Source: Elusimicrobiota bacterium (GTDB lineage: Bacteria > Elusimicrobiota > Elusimicrobia > 2-01-FULL-59-12 > JACPXA01). From it: a DNA stretch of 17,053 bases. The DNA lies in assembly GCA_016196785.1 (NCBI GenBank), contig JACPXA010000162.1, forward strand, positions 1-17,053. Reading direction: 5' to 3'. Positions 6,612-13,307 of the stretch are shown here, piece by piece. How positions within the stretch are numbered: the stretch's first letter is position 1; each line of letters begins with the position of its first letter. Made by a program: the position numbers and the translations under genes. The notes under the pieces were generated by a model. It had not been told where the DNA came from. It worked only from the letters and a program-made list of their open reading frames with translations, and ran no database searches.

Positions 6612-7858
6612 CCCGACTGCTTAAACGCCAAGACCCCGCGGTCTACCGCGCCATCCTCAATGAAACCCGCCGTCAAGCGGACGGCCTGGAACTCATCGCC
6701 TCTGAGAATTATGCCTCAGAGGCGGTATTGGAGGCGCAGGGGAGCGTGTTGACCAACAAATACGCCGAGGGCTATCCGGGGAAGCGGTACTACGGCGGCT
6801 GTGAATTTGTGGATCAGGCGGAACAGCTCGCCATTGATCGGGCGAAGCAGCTCTTCGGCGCCGAGCATGTCAATGTCCAGGCGCATTCCGGCACCCAGGC
6901 CAACATCGCGGTGTACTTAGCGGTGTTGAACCTAGGCGATACGATCATGGGGTTGGAGCTGTCCCATGGGGGACACCTCTCTCACGGCCATCCGCTGAAC
7001 TTTTCAGGGAAGTATTTCCGGGTGGTGGCCTACGGGGTCCGGCCAGACACTGAACTCGTGGATGACGAGCAAGCCGCACGGTTAGCCAAGGAACATCGGC
7101 CCAAGCTGATTTGCGTCGGGGCCTCGGCCTATGCCCGGGTATTCGATTGGGCGCGGTTTCGGGCCATCGCCGATTCGGTGGGAGCGATTCTCATGGCGGA
7201 CATCGCGCACTACGCCGGGCTGGTGGCGACCGGGGTGTATCCCTCCCCGGTGCCCTATGCGGATTTTGTGACGACGACGACCCACAAGACGTTGCGCGGA
7301 CCGCGCGGGGGAATGGTGTTATGTCGGGCCCAGTACGCGCCAGCCATTGACAAGCTCGTGTTCCCCGGCACGCAAGGTGGGCCGTTAATGCACGTGATCG
7401 CGGCCAAGGCGGTGGCGTTCGGGGAGGCGCTCGAACCTCGCTTCAAACGGTATCAACAACAGGTGCTTGCGAACGCGCGGGCGATGGCGGCGGCGCTGGA
7501 AGGGTTGGGCTATCGGATCGTCTCCGGAGGGACCGACTGCCATTTGTTCTGTGTGGATCTTCGTCCCAAAGGGTTGACCGGGAAGGAAGCCGAAGACGCG
7601 CTCGGCCACGCCGGGATCACAGTCAACAAAAACACCATCCCCTACGATCCCCAGAAGCCGTTTATCGCGAGCGGGATTCGCGTCGGTACCCCAGCGGTGA
7701 CCACGCGGGGGATGAAGGTCCGTGAGATGCAACAAATCGCCCGCTGGATTGACCGCTCACTCACTCACCGGCAGGACCCCAAGGTTCTCTCCGAAATTCG
7801 CCAGGAGGTCCAACGCTTCTGCCGTCGCTTTCCGATCTACCGGTCCCGACTCGCCTAA
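6608..7858 (+). CDS. glyA: Serine hydroxymethyltransferase
   Basis: This 416-residue PLP enzyme converts serine and tetrahydrofolate to glycine and 5,10-methylene-THF, the main source of one-carbon units. Landmarks are LELIASENYASEAVLEAQGS, NKYAEGYPGKRYYGG, NVQAHSGTQAN, MADIAHYAGLVATG and the PLP lysine K227 in VTTTTHKTLRGPRGG. It ends with NKNTIPYDP, SGIRVGTPAVTTRGM and a C-terminal helix. Full length for bacterial SHMT. ATG 6608 overlaps the phosphatase stop (ATGA) and has AGGAG (6595-6600 region) 8 nt upstream. It is the last gene of the plus-strand run and converges with the kinase gene, 14 nt between the two stop codons. Confidence 0.97.
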   Translation: MTRLLKRQDPAVYRAILNETRRQADGLELIASENYASEAVLEAQGSVLTNKYAEGYPGKRYYGGCEFVDQAEQLAIDRAKQLFGAEHVNVQAHSGTQANIAVYLAVLNLGDTIMGLELSHGGHLSHGHPLNFSGKYFRVVAYGVRPDTELVDDEQAARLAKEHRPKLICVGASAYARVFDWARFRAIADSVGAILMADIAHYAGLVATGVYPSPVPYADFVTTTTHKTLRGPRGGMVLCRAQYAPAIDKLVFPGTQGGPLMHVIAAKAVAFGEALEPRFKRYQQQVLANARAMAAALEGLGYRIVSGGTDCHLFCVDLRPKGLTGKEAEDALGHAGITVNKNTIPYDPQKPFIASGIRVGTPAVTTRGMKVREMQQIARWIDRSLTHRQDPKVLSEIRQEVQRFCRRFPIYRSRLA

Positions 7859-7879
7859 TTCCTAGGCGCTCCTTAGGCG
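7852..7879. terminator. Weak inverted repeat across the convergent glyA / kinase stop codons
   Basis: CGCCTAA (7852-7858) pairs with TTAGGCG (7873-7879), with an internal TAGGCG (7863-7868) that can compete. It contains both stop codons. No T-run follows on either strand, and the symmetry may simply reflect that both proteins end in GCC-TAA. This is a weak candidate for a shared transcription end. Confidence 0.22.
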
Positions 7880-9423
7880 GCGTTCTGCAAGGCGATATCC
7901 AGCAACTGAACCGTGTCCGCGGCATGTTCAGGGTAGACGGCCAGCCCCACTTTGAGAGAGGGGGTGACACGGCCCCCCGGTCCTGAGCACGCGAAGTCGG
8001 TGGCGAGACGGTGAAGGCGCTGGCTGATCATATCCCCGCCCCGGCGGTCTGTTTCCGCGAGGACGACAATCAATCCTTTTCGAGGGTGACAATACAAACA
8101 GTCTGTCTTGCGGATCCCTTCCCCCCGGATCTTTTCCTCCATGGTCGCGATCATCTGTTCGACTGCGGTGGTTCCACAGCGCGCTTCTAGGGTATCGAGA
8201 TCAGACACGGCCAGCGCCACAAGGGCCAGGGACGTCTGTCCTTGGCCCTGATCCGCCGCCCGCCGCATCACGGAGGGGAGGGGAGCCTCTCTGTCGTATT
8301 GCGGGAGCATCACATGGAATCGTGAGCCCTGGTCCACAACGCTTTCCACCCAGATCTTCCCTCGGTGGAGGTCCACAATCTCTTTGCAGATCGCCAAACC
8401 CAGCCCCGTCCCTTGGTACCCTCCCCCTCCGGTGGGCCGATTGATTTGGACGAATTTTCCGAATAGCCTGGCCATCTCCTCCTGAGGAATGCCGGGACCG
8501 TCGTCGCTAACGCTCATGTGAATAGCGGAATCGCTCGCTTTTGCGGTCACCATAATGTGTCCCCGGGCATACCGCAGCGCGTTCTCCAATAAGTGGATGA
8601 GCACTTGTCGAATTCGGTCTGGATCGCCATAGATTGGCGGGAGAAAGGGCGGGAGATCCATCGCCAGCGTGCAGCGCTTGCTGTGCGCCACAGGCTGAAA
8701 GGTCCGTGTGACCTCGGCGATGAGTCGAAGCGCGTCAACAGGGCTGCGGTGCATGAGGACCTGCCGCGATTCTAGACGAGATAGGTCGAGGAAATTATTG
8801 ATCAACTGTTCCAGCCGAACCACATTCTGGTTGGTGGTCCTGACCACCTTGGTCTGTGTTTGGGAGAGGGGGCCCATCACACCCTCCCCCAACAGGTTGA
8901 CCGCCACCTTGATAATCGTCAACGGCGTTTTGAGCTCGTGGCTCACCCTCCCGATGAGTTCGTCCTTGAGACGATCCAGCCGCTTGCGCTCACCATACGC
9001 TTTCGACACGGTCGTTCTCTGGAGATCCTCGGCCATGTGTCGGATGGTTTCCGCCAATTGGCCGAATTTCTCCGAAGGGTGGAACGGGCTTTGGACCGCG
9101 TAGTCCCCCTGCCCGATTCGAGCCACGAGCTCGGTCAGTACCTTGACCGGCCGGCGCAGACCCCGCGCAGCGACGATAACAAAACCTAATCCCCCTAGGG
9201 AAAATACCCCAGCCACAAGGCCAATCGCCCAGAGCGCGTCCCTCACCACGATGATGGAAGTTTTGGATTGGAATACCAAGACGCCGGCGAGTATCCCAAG
9301 TAAGGACCATATGAAGCACAACATGGCGACGGCATAGGGGATCTGAATCCGCAGATCCCTCATGGGAAGCGCGCTTGATGCGCGTTCTCTGGCTATCCTG
9401 ACCCATCGTGAACCGAAGCGCAT
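7873..9423 (-). CDS. Sensor histidine kinase (HAMP-HisKA-HATPase) fused to a degenerate GGDEF domain
   Basis: The preferred start ATG 9423 (516 residues) has AAGGGGG 7 nt upstream; an in-frame GTG at 9456 would add 11. Two membrane segments (about 29-52 and 64-87) enclose a short loop of about a dozen residues, so no periplasmic sensor domain is present. HAMP follows (RGLRRPVKVL to about 139). The phospho-acceptor is H162 in RVSHELKTPLT, with N281 in HLLENALRYA, G1 DDGPGIP (307-) and G2 GTGLGLAIC (338-). The C-terminus (about 396-516) has the shape of a GGDEF domain: VALAVSDLDTLEARCG, then GLIVVLAETD, then SLKVGLAVYPEHA and LLDIALQNAA. However, the active-site loop reads CHPRKG where RYGGDEF is expected, so it should not make c-di-GMP. 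No response regulator is adjacent. The gene has its own promoter at 9479-9507. Confidence 0.88.
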   Translation of the reverse strand: MRFGSRWVRIARERASSALPMRDLRIQIPYAVAMLCFIWSLLGILAGVLVFQSKTSIIVVRDALWAIGLVAGVFSLGGLGFVIVAARGLRRPVKVLTELVARIGQGDYAVQSPFHPSEKFGQLAETIRHMAEDLQRTTVSKAYGERKRLDRLKDELIGRVSHELKTPLTIIKVAVNLLGEGVMGPLSQTQTKVVRTTNQNVVRLEQLINNFLDLSRLESRQVLMHRSPVDALRLIAEVTRTFQPVAHSKRCTLAMDLPPFLPPIYGDPDRIRQVLIHLLENALRYARGHIMVTAKASDSAIHMSVSDDGPGIPQEEMARLFGKFVQINRPTGGGGYQGTGLGLAICKEIVDLHRGKIWVESVVDQGSRFHVMLPQYDREAPLPSVMRRAADQGQGQTSLALVALAVSDLDTLEARCGTTAVEQMIATMEEKIRGEGIRKTDCLYCHPRKGLIVVLAETDRRGGDMISQRLHRLATDFACSGPGGRVTPSLKVGLAVYPEHAADTVQLLDIALQNAA

Positions 9424-9478
9424 GGGGTCGCCCCCTTGGCGACCGTAGGCCGCCACCCCAGAACTGGTCGTACCCTTA

Positions 9479-9507
9479 AGTATTGGGCGAATTTACCTCA
9501 TTTTCAA
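9479..9507 (-). promoter_or_regulatory. Sigma70-like promoter for the histidine kinase gene
   Basis: Read on the minus strand: TTGAAA (9507-9502), a 17-nt spacer, AATACT (9484-9479). The predicted start near 9472 leaves a leader of about 50 nt to ATG 9423, or about 16 nt to GTG 9456. It lies in the 116-194-nt gap after the large repeat protein, so the kinase need not depend on read-through from that gene. Confidence 0.45.
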
Positions 9508-9572
9508 GGGGGCTCAGAGCCTGTGCCCGGAAGTCCTTGACGATCGGCGCGCTAGCCGCTTCTTGATCGGTG

Positions 9573-12383
9573 TTAGCGGGTGTGGAAGACGAAGAGGTAG
9601 GTGTAGCGGATGCGGTCGCCGACCCGTTGATACGCGAACAGGCGGCCAAGGATCTGAACGTACCGGTAGGTCGTGCCACGCTTGGTGTGGCTGAAGAGCG
9701 GCATCACGCCAACGGTTTGCATGAGCTCCCCTTCTTCCTCAGAGGAGGCGGTATAAATGGGGGGCACGATGGTCAGCGTACTGATCGGTGAACGTGAATG
9801 CCAATAGAGGGGGAAGACGAGGGAGATGGTCCGATTGGGACTCACCCACCGATAGTACAGCGGAATCGCGGCGCTCACGCGGTATACCCGTTCCACCCCC
9901 GCCACCTTGACGCGATCCCACCACAGGGGGAAGATGACTCGCAGTCGGCCTTCGGGCGACTGGGTATTTAAATAGACTGGGAAGAGCACATTCGTCCGTT
10001 CGTCCGGGCTCCGGAACCAGACATAGCAGCCCCCCCATCCCCAGGCGCTCTCCCCTTCTTGGAACGACCAGTACAGCGGAGTAATCAGTGTCCGTGCGGC
10101 GGCTTGCGGATCCCGGCGATAGTACCACAGAGGGACGACCGCGGAGGTCACCGCATCGGCGTGCCGCCTGTGCCAGGCGAGTGGGAAGACCACCGTTGTT
10201 GAGCCATCCGGGGACGTCGCCCGGTAGACCGGCGGGATCACCGTGGTCCGCTCCGAACCATCCCCCCAGCGCCAGTAGAGGGGGAACGCGATGTCAATCT
10301 GAGAATTATCGCTCCGTTGGTGGTAGTAGGGGAACACAAAGCAGCGGAGGAGGTCGGTGCGCCGCTGGTAATACACTAAGGGTAGAAGGGTCGGAGCCAT
10401 GAACCGGGACTCCTGCTGCCTGTGCCGATACGCATAGAGGGGGAAGAGGTCGTGGCTCCACCCTGAGGGATATCGCTCCCAGCCATACACGAGCAACACG
10501 CGGCCTGAGGCGGAGGTGAACTTCCCCTGGTCGCTGGAGCGCCGGGAGCCTGAGAGAAGGAACGGATACCATTGATGGATGTCTTCGAGGGTGCCGTGGG
10601 TGGTGCGGGTGTACCAGTACCAGGGTAATGCGATCCGTTCCGTGCTGGACGCGGTGTCTCCGCGGTGGTACAGCGGGAACAGACCCAGTCGGGAGAGGCC
10701 GGGCCGGGCATAGCGATACGCGGGAGGGATCACCAGGAGCCGGCGTGTGTTTCGGTCAAACCGCCAGAGCAGAGGGAACACCACATCGTCCTGCCCATCG
10801 GTTCCCCGCCGCCAATAGTAGGGAGGGACGATCCCTCGCCGTGTGTCTCCATTGCGTCGGTACCATACGATGGGCGAGAGGAAGTGCTGGTAATTCTCGC
10901 GTTGGGACAGACCGAACACCGGCCACAGCGCCGTTACGGAGTGTGAGGTGGTACGGTTCCGCCACCATAAGAAGAAGGCACTGAAGGTATGATGATCCCC
11001 GGACCTCAGGTCCATCAGTGGGGGGATGATGGTCAACCGCAAAGGGCCTCGCCGGAACTGGTAGAACAGGGGGTTGATGACGCGGGTGGCGCTGTCCGGG
11101 CCGCTGGTAAACCAGGCCAATGGGGGAATGACGGTGGTTGTGCGATGCTCTTCCAGATCTTGAAAGCGCCAGACGAGCGGAAACCACACATCGCGCCGCG
11201 CCTCAGGGCTTCTCGACCAGTAATACAACGGAAGTAACCCCTGCCGGTCCGGCCCGTCCCGCTTATACCAGGCGAGCAGGGAGATCAACTGGTGTTCCTC
11301 GTCTTCTCCTTCATAGAAGTACGCTGGGAACAGCCAGTGGCGCCGGTAGCGTTCATCTCGCTCCCAGTACCAGGGGCCCGACCACCAGGTGAACCCGCTG
11401 GGGGTGCGTGACCAATGGAACAACGGAAGGACACCGTCCGTGCGCTCGTCTAACCCTCCGGTCCGGGCACCCCCCCCTACCACGCCCAGACTCCGCCGAT
11501 AGTAATAGAGGCCGAGATGCCCTGCCCTTTCGCCGCCGTTTCGCCCGCGGCTGACGAGGAGCGTCAAGAACCGCCAGCGGGTCGGGTGATCGGAGGAGTA
11601 AGCGTATAGTGGAAAAAGAAACTGAAACTCACTGCCAGGGGAAGACTGGCGATGGAACAAGGGAAAGAACCCCACCGTCTGTTGCTCTGCGGAGCGAAGG
11701 GCATAGAACGGGGGGGCCACGACGGTCTGGCCATCCGGGTTTATGAATCGCCAGTAGATGGGGAACAGCACTTGCGTCCCGTAGTCTCCACTCCGGCGCC
11801 AAAACCAGGGCGGCACAACCCCTGTGGTGGACTCCGGTCTGCGAAAGTACCACACCGGCAGGCTGATCAGGGTGCGGGTTTGTTCAGCCCGGTCATCATA
11901 GAACAGCGGGAAGAGTACCACGGTCGTGAATCGGTCCGGATCGCGGAACCGCCAGTACAGGGGGAAGAACGCGTGGGTGGAACGATCCCCGCGGCGCCTG
12001 GCATACCACGGGCCGAACAGCGTCAGCCGGCTTTGCGCTGTATGGAACCAAATCCCCAATGGGAAAATCACTCGGAGCTGCTCGTCGTGCTGTCGGGAGC
12101 TGAAATAGAAGGGAACGACGAACCGGTAGTAATCATGACCCTCCCGCCCGTACCAATAGAGCAGTAAACTCATCCAAAATTCCCGGTCGTGGACGGGGTC
12201 TGGTTCGTACCAGAAGAAAGGGGGCAGGCGAACTGGCTCCTCCCGCCATGGTGCAGTGGAGGTAGAACCGGGGCTCTTGTTCTCAACTGCCTGTAATTGA
12301 CCTGGCATGGTAAACAGGGTTGGTATAAATATAAGAAGAAGTACGAGGTAAAAAATCTTTGGGAGGAGTATCTTGACTGTCAT
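9573..12383 (-). CDS. Large exported protein of about 50 aromatic-rich tandem units, family not recognised
   Basis: I do not recognise this 936-residue protein. Residues 1-28 from ATG 12383 (MTVKILLPKIFYLVLLLIFI) form a signal peptide. After a short Ser/Thr/Pro linker, everything from about residue 52 to the C-terminus is a chain of about 17-18-residue units. Examples are TTVVLFPLFYDDRAEQT, TGVVPPWFWRRSGDYG and RTTVIPPVYRATSPDGS, with the rough pattern T-x-V-x-[FP]-P-L-Y-W-R then a polar turn with D, G, S, P. Each unit alternates hydrophobic and polar residues as a beta-strand plus turn, so an antiparallel beta-sheet, solenoid or barrel is inferred. Cys is nearly absent. The ORF is open to ATG 12452, but that extension reads through a repeat and the end of the GIY-YIG gene. 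It is not an Rhs/YD or KWG repeat by eye. The histidine kinase lies downstream. Confidence 0.8.
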   Translation of the reverse strand: MTVKILLPKIFYLVLLLIFIPTLFTMPGQLQAVENKSPGSTSTAPWREEPVRLPPFFWYEPDPVHDREFWMSLLLYWYGREGHDYYRFVVPFYFSSRQHDEQLRVIFPLGIWFHTAQSRLTLFGPWYARRRGDRSTHAFFPLYWRFRDPDRFTTVVLFPLFYDDRAEQTRTLISLPVWYFRRPESTTGVVPPWFWRRSGDYGTQVLFPIYWRFINPDGQTVVAPPFYALRSAEQQTVGFFPLFHRQSSPGSEFQFLFPLYAYSSDHPTRWRFLTLLVSRGRNGGERAGHLGLYYYRRSLGVVGGGARTGGLDERTDGVLPLFHWSRTPSGFTWWSGPWYWERDERYRRHWLFPAYFYEGEDEEHQLISLLAWYKRDGPDRQGLLPLYYWSRSPEARRDVWFPLVWRFQDLEEHRTTTVIPPLAWFTSGPDSATRVINPLFYQFRRGPLRLTIIPPLMDLRSGDHHTFSAFFLWWRNRTTSHSVTALWPVFGLSQRENYQHFLSPIVWYRRNGDTRRGIVPPYYWRRGTDGQDDVVFPLLWRFDRNTRRLLVIPPAYRYARPGLSRLGLFPLYHRGDTASSTERIALPWYWYTRTTHGTLEDIHQWYPFLLSGSRRSSDQGKFTSASGRVLLVYGWERYPSGWSHDLFPLYAYRHRQQESRFMAPTLLPLVYYQRRTDLLRCFVFPYYHQRSDNSQIDIAFPLYWRWGDGSERTTVIPPVYRATSPDGSTTVVFPLAWHRRHADAVTSAVVPLWYYRRDPQAAARTLITPLYWSFQEGESAWGWGGCYVWFRSPDERTNVLFPVYLNTQSPEGRLRVIFPLWWDRVKVAGVERVYRVSAAIPLYYRWVSPNRTISLVFPLYWHSRSPISTLTIVPPIYTASSEEEGELMQTVGVMPLFSHTKRGTTYRYVQILGRLFAYQRVGDRIRYTYLFVFHTR
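9576..12230 (-). repeat. Tandem array of about 50 coding units of about 51-54 nt
   Basis: The units were counted by eye from the translated protein, by the recurring P-[LIVPW]-[YFW]-[YWH] core. At the DNA level only the core is alike: on the plus strand it reads as variants of CCAGTAGAGGGGGAA, which is the complement of FPLYW codons. The spacer codons have diverged, so the array is old and not recently slipped. A few units (around residues 310-340 and 640-690) are longer, with Gly- or Ser-rich inserts. Confidence 0.7.
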
Positions 12384-12443
12384 CCCGAGGAGGTCTTCCT
12401 TGGGCATTGGTATTGAAGTGAAGACCGACGTGGGGATCTCACA
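12379..12443. repeat. Direct repeat copy 1 flanking the GIY-YIG gene
   Basis: This 65-bp segment starts GTCATCCCGAGGAGG and contains GAAGACCGACGTGGGGA. It aligns without gaps to 12749-12813 (53 of 65 identical by hand count). It holds the GIY-YIG stop codon at one end and the start codon of the large repeat protein at the other. The right palindromic arm present at copy 2 is missing here. Confidence 0.85.
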
Positions 12444-12726
12444 GCTGGTCATACAGATCCTTCCATTCCGGGTTTACCCGGTTGATGAGGGTCAGTTTTC
12501 GCCTCCGAGACCACGACTTAATCTGTTTCTCTCGAGTAATCGCTGGTTCGATATCATTAAGAACTTCATAATAAATAAGCTTGCTCACATTGTACCGTTG
12601 AGTGAACCCTAGCACGAACTTTTCTCGATGTTCGTAAATCCGTCTTTTTAGATTATTGGTCACCCCTGTATACAGTACAGTATGACCCTTATTGGTCAGG
12701 AGGTACACGTAATACTGTCGGTCCAT
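12439..12726 (-). CDS. Small stand-alone GIY-YIG endonuclease-domain protein
   Basis: This 95-residue protein is a single GIY-YIG domain of the small COG2827 type. It has YYVYLLTNK (GIY strand), VLYTGVTNNLKRRIYEH (YIG strand and catalytic Arg), FTQRYNVSKLIYYE, and EAITREKQIKSWSRRRK with the metal-binding Glu, ending NPEWKDLY. Length is full for this family. Members are predicted DNA-nicking nucleases with no settled function; the domain is the one also used in UvrC and homing endonucleases. Codons are visibly more A/T-rich than the neighbours, a sign of separate origin. The gene lies exactly between two direct copies of a 65-bp repeat (12379-12443 and 12749-12813), and its stop overlaps copy 1. 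No clear Shine-Dalgarno precedes ATG 12726. Confidence 0.9.
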   Translation of the reverse strand: MDRQYYVYLLTNKGHTVLYTGVTNNLKRRIYEHREKFVLGFTQRYNVSKLIYYEVLNDIEPAITREKQIKSWSRRRKLTLINRVNPEWKDLYDQL

Positions 12727-12748
12727 GGGAGAGGCGGTAGATTCCCAC

Positions 12749-12827
12749 GTCGTCCCGAGGAGGTCGTCCTTGGGTCGTCATCTTGAAGCAAAGACCGACG
12801 TGGGGACCTCACCCTCCTCGGAATGAC
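12749..12827. repeat. Direct repeat copy 2 with palindromic ends (REP/MITE-like element)
   Basis: Bases 12749-12813 match copy 1. The element is closed by GTCGTCCCGAGGAGG (12749-12763) and CCTCCTCGGAATGAC (12813-12827), which are inverted repeats with 13 of 15 pairs. CCCGAGGA and TCCTTGGG (12754-12774) can form a smaller alternative hairpin. A separate 6-bp hairpin, AACCGC/GCGGTT (12831-12849), follows directly. No ORF is present in the rest of the 12727-12979 gap apart from these and a promoter. Confidence 0.8.
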
Positions 12828-12882
12828 ACTAACCGCCATATCTGCGGTTCATCGTAGCAAAGAACGTCCGTTAGGGGGAAGT

Positions 12883-12911
12883 TTGACTTGGAGGGGAGCA
12901 TTTCGTAGAGT
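12883..12911 (+). promoter_or_regulatory. Sigma70-like promoter for the DUF971 gene
   Basis: TTGACT (12883-12888), a 17-nt spacer, TAGAGT (12906-12911). Transcription would start near 12918, about 60 nt before ATG 12980. It lies outside the repeat element. Confidence 0.5.
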
Positions 12912-12979
12912 CAACGGGTGAGAAAGCGAGAAATCTTTTGGGGAGAGCCTCTGGCGTGAACGCGCCGGGGGACGCACCC

Positions 12980-13291
12980 ATGCCCGAACCCCAGGAGGTC
13001 AAACTCCTGCCAGGGGAGGGACTCAAGATTACCTGGCGGGATGGCCATGTCGGGGTGTATCCGTTGGTCCCCCTCCGCCAAGCCTGCCCTTGCGCGTTGT
13101 GCCGCGATCTGCGTCAGCGTCAGGTGCCGATCCCAGACACCCCGGTTCACCTTGTTGATATCCATCCCGTGGGCCGGTATGCGTTGACCTTTCAATGGAG
13201 TGATGGACACCGGACGGGCATTTATACCTTTCAACAGCTTCGCAACTTGTGCCCCTGTGCGCAGTGTCGGAGTTCCCAACCCTCTGCGTAG
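12980..13291 (+). CDS. DUF971 protein (gamma-butyrobetaine hydroxylase-like N-terminal domain)
   Basis: This 103-residue protein is a complete DUF971 domain: LKITWRDGHVGVYPLVPLR, then CPCALCRD, then VDIHPVGRYALTFQWSDGH and TGIYTFQQLRNLCPCAQC. Two C-P-C-x-x-C clusters suggest a bound metal, likely zinc or iron-sulfur (inference). The same domain stands at the N-terminus of eukaryotic carnitine-synthesis hydroxylases, and bacterial stand-alone versions have been linked to iron-sulfur protein assembly; the role here is not shown by context. ATG 12980 is preceded by GGGGG at good spacing. In-frame GTG 12956 and TTG 12938 are other possible starts. It converges with the Omp85 gene, 16 nt apart. 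Confidence 0.85.
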   Translation: MPEPQEVKLLPGEGLKITWRDGHVGVYPLVPLRQACPCALCRDLRQRQVPIPDTPVHLVDIHPVGRYALTFQWSDGHRTGIYTFQQLRNLCPCAQCRSSQPSA

Positions 13292-13307
13292 CCGTAAGAC
13301 CATGCCC

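Noticed and set aside
9576..12230. CRISPR-like or satellite array
   Set aside because: The about 54-nt periodicity is protein-coding, the units are diverged at DNA level and there are no identical repeats with unique spacers.
12384..12452. 23-residue N-terminal extension of the large repeat protein from ATG 12452
   Set aside because: It is encoded by the direct repeat and the end of the GIY-YIG gene, and would place polar sequence before the signal peptide.
12666..12675. Perfect palindrome CTGTATACAG and the nearby CCGGGT/ACCCGG inverted repeat (12468-12481)
   Set aside because: Both lie in conserved codons of the GIY-YIG gene (for example NRVNPEW), so protein constraint explains them.
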